A stretch of DNA of 64,000 nucleotides from Alistipes sp. (GTDB lineage: Bacteria; Bacteroidota; Bacteroidia; Bacteroidales; Rikenellaceae), in assembly GCA_017398555.1 (NCBI GenBank), contig JAFQFV010000037.1, positions 1-64,000 on the forward strand, in the 5' to 3' direction. The notes under the pieces are model-generated. The model saw nothing but the letters and a program-made list of their open reading frames with translations, was not told where the DNA came from and searched no databases. Shown in pieces: positions 62,031 to 64,000 of this stretch. A program made the position numbers and the translations under genes. Every line of letters begins with the position of its first letter. Within the stretch, counting starts at the first letter, position 1.

Positions 62031-63389
62031 CTACTTATCGTTCGCGTTAGTGAGAAGCACTCCGTTATGCTCTCCAGTCAGGCTCTTCAGGAAGGCCACC
62101 ATTTTATCCTCATCGGCATCCGAGAGTTCAACACCCACCTGATATGTACCCATCTTGCAGACCGCCTCCTTCAGTTCAGGCTCTGTTCCATCGTGGAAGT
62201 ATGGTGCTGTGAGGGCAACATTTCTAAGGCCAGGAACCTTGAAGCGATGGCGATCACGCTCCAGTGCAGTCTCCTTAAATCGGCCATTATCCTCAACAGT
62301 CAGCTCGCCACCTCTATCGGCAAAGTAGTCGGCATACTGACCCATAAGTTCATAAGATTGGCCACCCAAATTTGGACCTACATGGCAGGTTGCGCAGTTA
62401 TACTTCTTGAAGAGGTTATAACCCTCAAGCTCCTCGGCAGTGATAGCAGCCTCATCACCTCGTAAGTACTTATCAAATCGAGAGTTAGGGGTTATAAGCG
62501 TATGCTCGAACTGAGCTATCGCATCGGTGATATTCGCCTCACTCCATCCATCCGGATATACAGCCTTAAAGGCACGTGTAAGGGCTCTATCCTTTGCCAA
62601 CTTTGCAATAATCTGGTCGAAAGAGTCGCAACCCATCTCCACAGGATTGAGCGGCGGACCTGCTGCCTGAAGAGCGAGAGTTGCTGCGCGACCATCCCAG
62701 AACTGCACGAAGTTATAGACGGCATTATATACAGTCGGAGCATTTACGCCACCAAACTGACCGCCAACACCCTCCGAGTACTGCTTATTATCCACACCTG
62801 CAGTGCCAAGGTCGTGACAAGAGGCGCAAGAGACGGTATTATCAATCGACAGACGTGTATCGTGATAGAGGATGCGGCCAAGCTCAGCCTTCGCCTCATC
62901 ATACTCAACACTCTGTGCTATAGGACGAATAGGCTCACCACCAAGGCCATCATTATAGTACTCTGCACGCCACTGCTCAGCCCACTGCGCCACAATAGCA
63001 GCCTTTGCATCGGTCATCTGACTACCCCAATGAACGAGGTAGTACTTTGCCATAGGCATATCTCCATCCAGAGCCGCCTTCTCGACCTTTGTCACATCGA
63101 CAACAGAGAGCTTCTCACCCGACTTGAGAGCCTTCATAAGTGGCTCAATATCAAACATCTGATAACCGGCCTTACTATCTGCCACAACAACATCTCCCAT
63201 AATCGGGAATGATGCGTAGAATGGCAACTCAGGCTCTGCACTATGGCAGCTCAGACATCCGCCATCCTCAAAGATAGCAGCTACGCGCTCCGTCTGGCTC
63301 AACTCAGCAGAAGGGGCCTTACAACTGACACGATAGGCGACAACAAGCAGTGCCACAACTACCAGCAATCCTAAACATAGTCTCTTCAT
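62031..63389 (-). CDS. Tri-haem cytochrome c peroxidase-like protein
   Basis: 452 residues. Signal anchor at about 1-22. Three CxxCH haem sites: CLSCH (about 45, in an N-terminal haem-binding extension), CASCH (about 189) and CATCH (about 335). The last two belong to the CcpA/MauG domain (LGRILYHDTRLSIDNTVSCASCHD; FKVPGLRNVALTAPYFHDGTEPEL). It probably reduces hydrogen peroxide in the periplasm, with the N-terminal haem as electron entry. It lies 21 nt after ccsA, whose product helps attach haem, so the pair makes functional sense. Confidence 0.9.
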   Translation of the reverse strand: MKRLCLGLLVVVALLVVAYRVSCKAPSAELSQTERVAAIFEDGGCLSCHSAEPELPFYASFPIMGDVVVADSKAGYQMFDIEPLMKALKSGEKLSVVDVTKVEKAALDGDMPMAKYYLVHWGSQMTDAKAAIVAQWAEQWRAEYYNDGLGGEPIRPIAQSVEYDEAKAELGRILYHDTRLSIDNTVSCASCHDLGTAGVDNKQYSEGVGGQFGGVNAPTVYNAVYNFVQFWDGRAATLALQAAGPPLNPVEMGCDSFDQIIAKLAKDRALTRAFKAVYPDGWSEANITDAIAQFEHTLITPNSRFDKYLRGDEAAITAEELEGYNLFKKYNCATCHVGPNLGGQSYELMGQYADYFADRGGELTVEDNGRFKETALERDRHRFKVPGLRNVALTAPYFHDGTEPELKEAVCKMGTYQVGVELSDADEDKMVAFLKSLTGEHNGVLLTNANDK

Positions 63390-63410
63390 AACTCTTTAGT
63401 TTTAAGGGTT

Positions 63411-64000
63411 TTATCTATTATATACATGTACACTCTCTGCAGCAGATGGCAGGTAATTTACGCCATACCAACACATCTGCAATGATATAAATGCCACCAC
63501 CATAACAGCCGTACGCAGCCCTCTGCTTGTATATCCCGACTGTTTCAGGTGCATAGCGAGCAGGTAGAACAGCCATGTAGCCGCAGCCCAACTCTCCTTG
63601 GCATCCCAACTCCAATACTCACCCCACGCCTCTTTTGCCCAAAGTGCTCCCGTAAGCATTCCTATCGTAAAGAATGCCACGCCACCCCAGGTGAGGCTCT
63701 GCATCGCCTCCTCCACATCCCTACGCCCAAAGAGCGAATAGATAGAGAGCACCGTTGCACAACCCAACAGGGCGTATGAGAAGATGTATATCGACACGTG
63801 CGGTATAAACCAAACGCTCTGCAACGCCGGCATAAGGGTCTGGTCGTGAATCTGAGGCTTAAAGTAGTTAATGGCCATAAATACCGTCGCCATCATCACC
63901 GCAAAGCCGAGCAGCCAACTATACCCCCAACGTCTGTATGCAAATGCTCCACAGACAAAGAGGAAGAACGAGTACCACAACCTCGTCTCACCCATAGTAC
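63411..64000 (-). CDS. ccsA: Cytochrome c biogenesis protein CcsA, 3' part
   Basis: The last 196 or so residues; the gene continues past the window edge because the frame stays open upstream of the Met at 63995, and MGETRLWYSFF is internal in CcsA homologues. Several membrane helices and the tryptophan-rich haem-handling segment WGEYWSWDAKESWAAATW (about 120 residues into the visible part) are present, with conserved His in WFIPHVSIYIFSYALLG. With CcsB/ResB it moves haem across the membrane and ligates it to apocytochromes (system II). Directly upstream of the tri-haem peroxidase gene. Confidence 0.9.
   Translation of the reverse strand, partial: TMGETRLWYSFFLFVCGAFAYRRWGYSWLLGFAVMMATVFMAINYFKPQIHDQTLMPALQSVWFIPHVSIYIFSYALLGCATVLSIYSLFGRRDVEEAMQSLTWGGVAFFTIGMLTGALWAKEAWGEYWSWDAKESWAAATWLFYLLAMHLKQSGYTSRGLRTAVMVVAFISLQMCWYGVNYLPSAAESVHVYNR

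Overview
The window is chromosomal DNA of an anaerobic gut-type member of the Bacteroidota (order Bacteroidales; a Rikenellaceae/Alistipes-like host is a guess). The evidence is: many promoters of the Bacteroidota type (TTTG, about 20 nt, then TAnnTTTG), a SusC/SusD operon with BACON, DUF4984, DUF5003 and DUF4458 type lipoproteins, an S-type sulfatase, an electron-bifurcating NfnAB pair, superoxide reductase plus ferritin instead of aerobic defences, and CcsA-type cytochrome c maturation. I see no phage, no complete insertion sequence, no CRISPR array and no rRNA.

Layout. 1-785: a repeat island. 786-4528: envelope operon (bile-acid-symporter family protein, PlsC-like acyltransferase, D15-type outer-membrane barrel). 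4939-8382: PepSY-like protein, ComEC, then thioredoxin-ferritin-desulfoferrodoxin. 8419-14516: tightly overlapped minus-strand run aroA-aroC-prmC-recX-M23 peptidase, with lptB upstream. 14636-19633: recQ, initiator tRNA, lpd, tRNA-Val and tRNA-Asn, with remnants of elements at two tRNA 3' ends. 19633-23070: DUF1573 protein and nfnAB. 23514-31192: secreted protein, trkA-dNK-rRNA methylase-merR-nif3-zinc-ribbon run, TlpA-like lipoprotein. 31621-36886: minus-strand operon ftsY-rimO-Sel1-acetyltransferase-gcvT. 37022-46993: sulfatase, tRNA(CAT), patB, FAD oxidoreductase, GDSL hydrolase, PepC, GDPD, GIY-YIG protein. 47046-61894: a nine-gene SusC/SusD operon with a subtilisin-like protease. 62031-64000: tri-haem cytochrome peroxidase and the 3' part of ccsA.

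The most unusual signal is not protein-coding. Two families of strongly folded intergenic repeats recur. R1 (three copies: 1, 31230, 40090) has a closing stem around three hairpins, like a four-way junction, with one arm whose sequence changes while its pairing is kept. R2 (six units: 400, 529, 654, 23363, 31476, 40471) is a palindromic unit of 122-141 nt whose central hairpin also changes by paired substitutions. They form islands in fixed order (R1 then R2, always the same strand), and each R2 block ends 0-10 nt from the stop codon of a minus-strand gene. At the three islands whose left neighbour is visible, that neighbour is a convergent plus-strand gene. I find no name for them.

Second signal: two nearby tRNA loci (fMet and Val) each carry an extra copy of their own 3' end and terminator beside a fragment of the same unidentified reading frame, which looks like scars of related tRNA-targeting integrative elements. 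Third: several genes have a -7 box only 4-8 nt before the start codon, which predicts leaderless mRNAs.
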